From assembly GCA_023436515.1 (NCBI GenBank), contig JAEZIV010000018.1, positions 1 to 5,495 on the forward strand: a stretch of DNA of 5,495 nt, given 5' to 3'. The notes beneath the pieces were generated by a model, which worked only from the letters and a program-made list of their open reading frames with translations, had not been told where the DNA came from and searched no databases. Position numbers and translations under genes: made by a program. Shown in pieces: positions 4,968-5,495 of this stretch (positions are counted from its first letter, which is position 1; each line of letters opens with the position of its first letter). This stretch comes from Bacillota bacterium (GTDB lineage: Bacteria; Bacillota; Clostridia; Acetivibrionales; DSM-1351).

Positions 4968-5495
4968 TTAGTCTCTTCTAAACATTTTAAGAAGTCGGAT
5001 ATAGTGATTGGCTTCTCTTAAAACATGGTCTCCCAGAAGCGGAATAATAATTGATCTTACCTTACAAGCAAGAATACCCTGGGTGCCTTGTGCCTTGAAG
5101 TTCCGTAAATCTTCAGTTGAACTTAAGCTTTCGTCAGTCACCTTATCCAATGGAAGGGTGGAATCCATCACTGCCTTTGCCTCTGCGGTTAATTTATCAA
5201 ACTCATTTCCAAAAGTATTGGCTTTGCCCATTAAATCTTCCTCTGTGGGGTCAAGCAATCCTCGGATAAACTTGGCATGCTCCGCCATTTGCCTGTTCCA
5301 GAAAAATTCTTGCTGAGGAGCCTCTCTTTCAAGATTTATATCCTCCCTGTTTTGAAGCCTCCTAGTCTGCAAATGATATAACTCGGCCTCACGGATTATG
5401 TGGATAATCAACAGGGGATAATTAAAGGTGAACATTTTGCAGCTTAAAACATTATCCAATATATTTTTTTTAAACTGAATTAATGCAGCGGTTGC
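4968..5495 (-). CDS. DUF2935 family protein (C-terminal part; start beyond right edge)
   Basis: The frame is open from the right edge to the stop at 4968, 175 residues visible. A TTG at 5459 could be read as a start, but homology-like sequence (FKKNIL upstream of DNVLSCK) continues through it, so the gene is better treated as partial. Features typical of DUF2935: FWNRQMAEHAKFIRGLLDP in the middle and PLLGDHVLREANHY near the end. An internal duplication is visible: FK...IL..CK......PLL..H..REAE early and FK...GIL.CK......PLL.DH.LREANHY late. Full-length members are roughly 260-300 residues, built as two helical-bundle halves; I recall a Bacillus homologue with solved structure labelled a putative spore coat protein with a ferritin-like fold, but cannot verify this here. 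The repeated His and Glu residues would suit metal binding. The function is not established. A terminator follows. Confidence 0.85.
   Translation of the reverse strand, partial: ATAALIQFKKNILDNVLSCKMFTFNYPLLIIHIIREAELYHLQTRRLQNREDINLEREAPQQEFFWNRQMAEHAKFIRGLLDPTEEDLMGKANTFGNEFDKLTAEAKAVMDSTLPLDKVTDESLSSTEDLRNFKAQGTQGILACKVRSIIIPLLGDHVLREANHYIRLLKMFRRD

Noticed and set aside
5008..5316. 102-residue plus-strand frame opposite the DUF2935 gene
   Set aside because: Antisense shadow of a recognisable coding sequence; nothing independent supports it.

Overview
The window is AT-rich with Shine-Dalgarno-led genes, all on the minus strand. Its gene content (a HisZ-type histidine regulator, an OmpR/VanR-type two-component pair, a membrane-anchored serine hydrolase and a DUF2935 protein) points to a low-GC Gram-positive bacterium, most likely a member of the Clostridia. 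This placement is inferred from gene families and composition, not from a marker gene.

Reading in the direction of transcription (right to left): (1) 5495-4968 is the 3' part of a DUF2935 gene whose start lies beyond the right edge. It is followed by a perfect 11-bp stem-loop and then a strong intrinsic terminator (4862-4892). (2) 4861-4610 is a non-coding control region with several inverted repeats. The most striking is a 14-bp perfect inverted repeat whose promoter-proximal arm is complementary to the ribosome binding site of the next gene. (3) 4609-2696 encodes a 637-residue secreted, membrane-anchored serine hydrolase of the class C beta-lactamase/PBP family with four C-terminal membrane segments. 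(4) 2681-1995 is an OmpR-family response regulator and (5) 2014-1064 its histidine kinase. The three genes are packed as an operon: the regulator's SD overlaps the hydrolase stop codon, and kinase and regulator overlap by 20 bp. (6) A near-consensus sigma-A promoter begins 6 bp after the kinase stop and drives hisZ (936 to beyond the left edge), presumably the first gene of a histidine biosynthesis operon.

The middle three genes look like a self-contained cell-envelope sensing and response unit. A kinase with almost no extracytoplasmic domain and its regulator are co-transcribed with a predicted cell-wall-facing serine hydrolase, and expression is probably controlled through the repeat-rich leader. 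No terminator is visible between kinase and hisZ, so readthrough into the histidine genes is possible. I see no mobile element, CRISPR array, tRNA or rRNA. The only candidate for something unusual is the leader architecture plus the hydrolase/two-component pairing; its regulatory role is inference.
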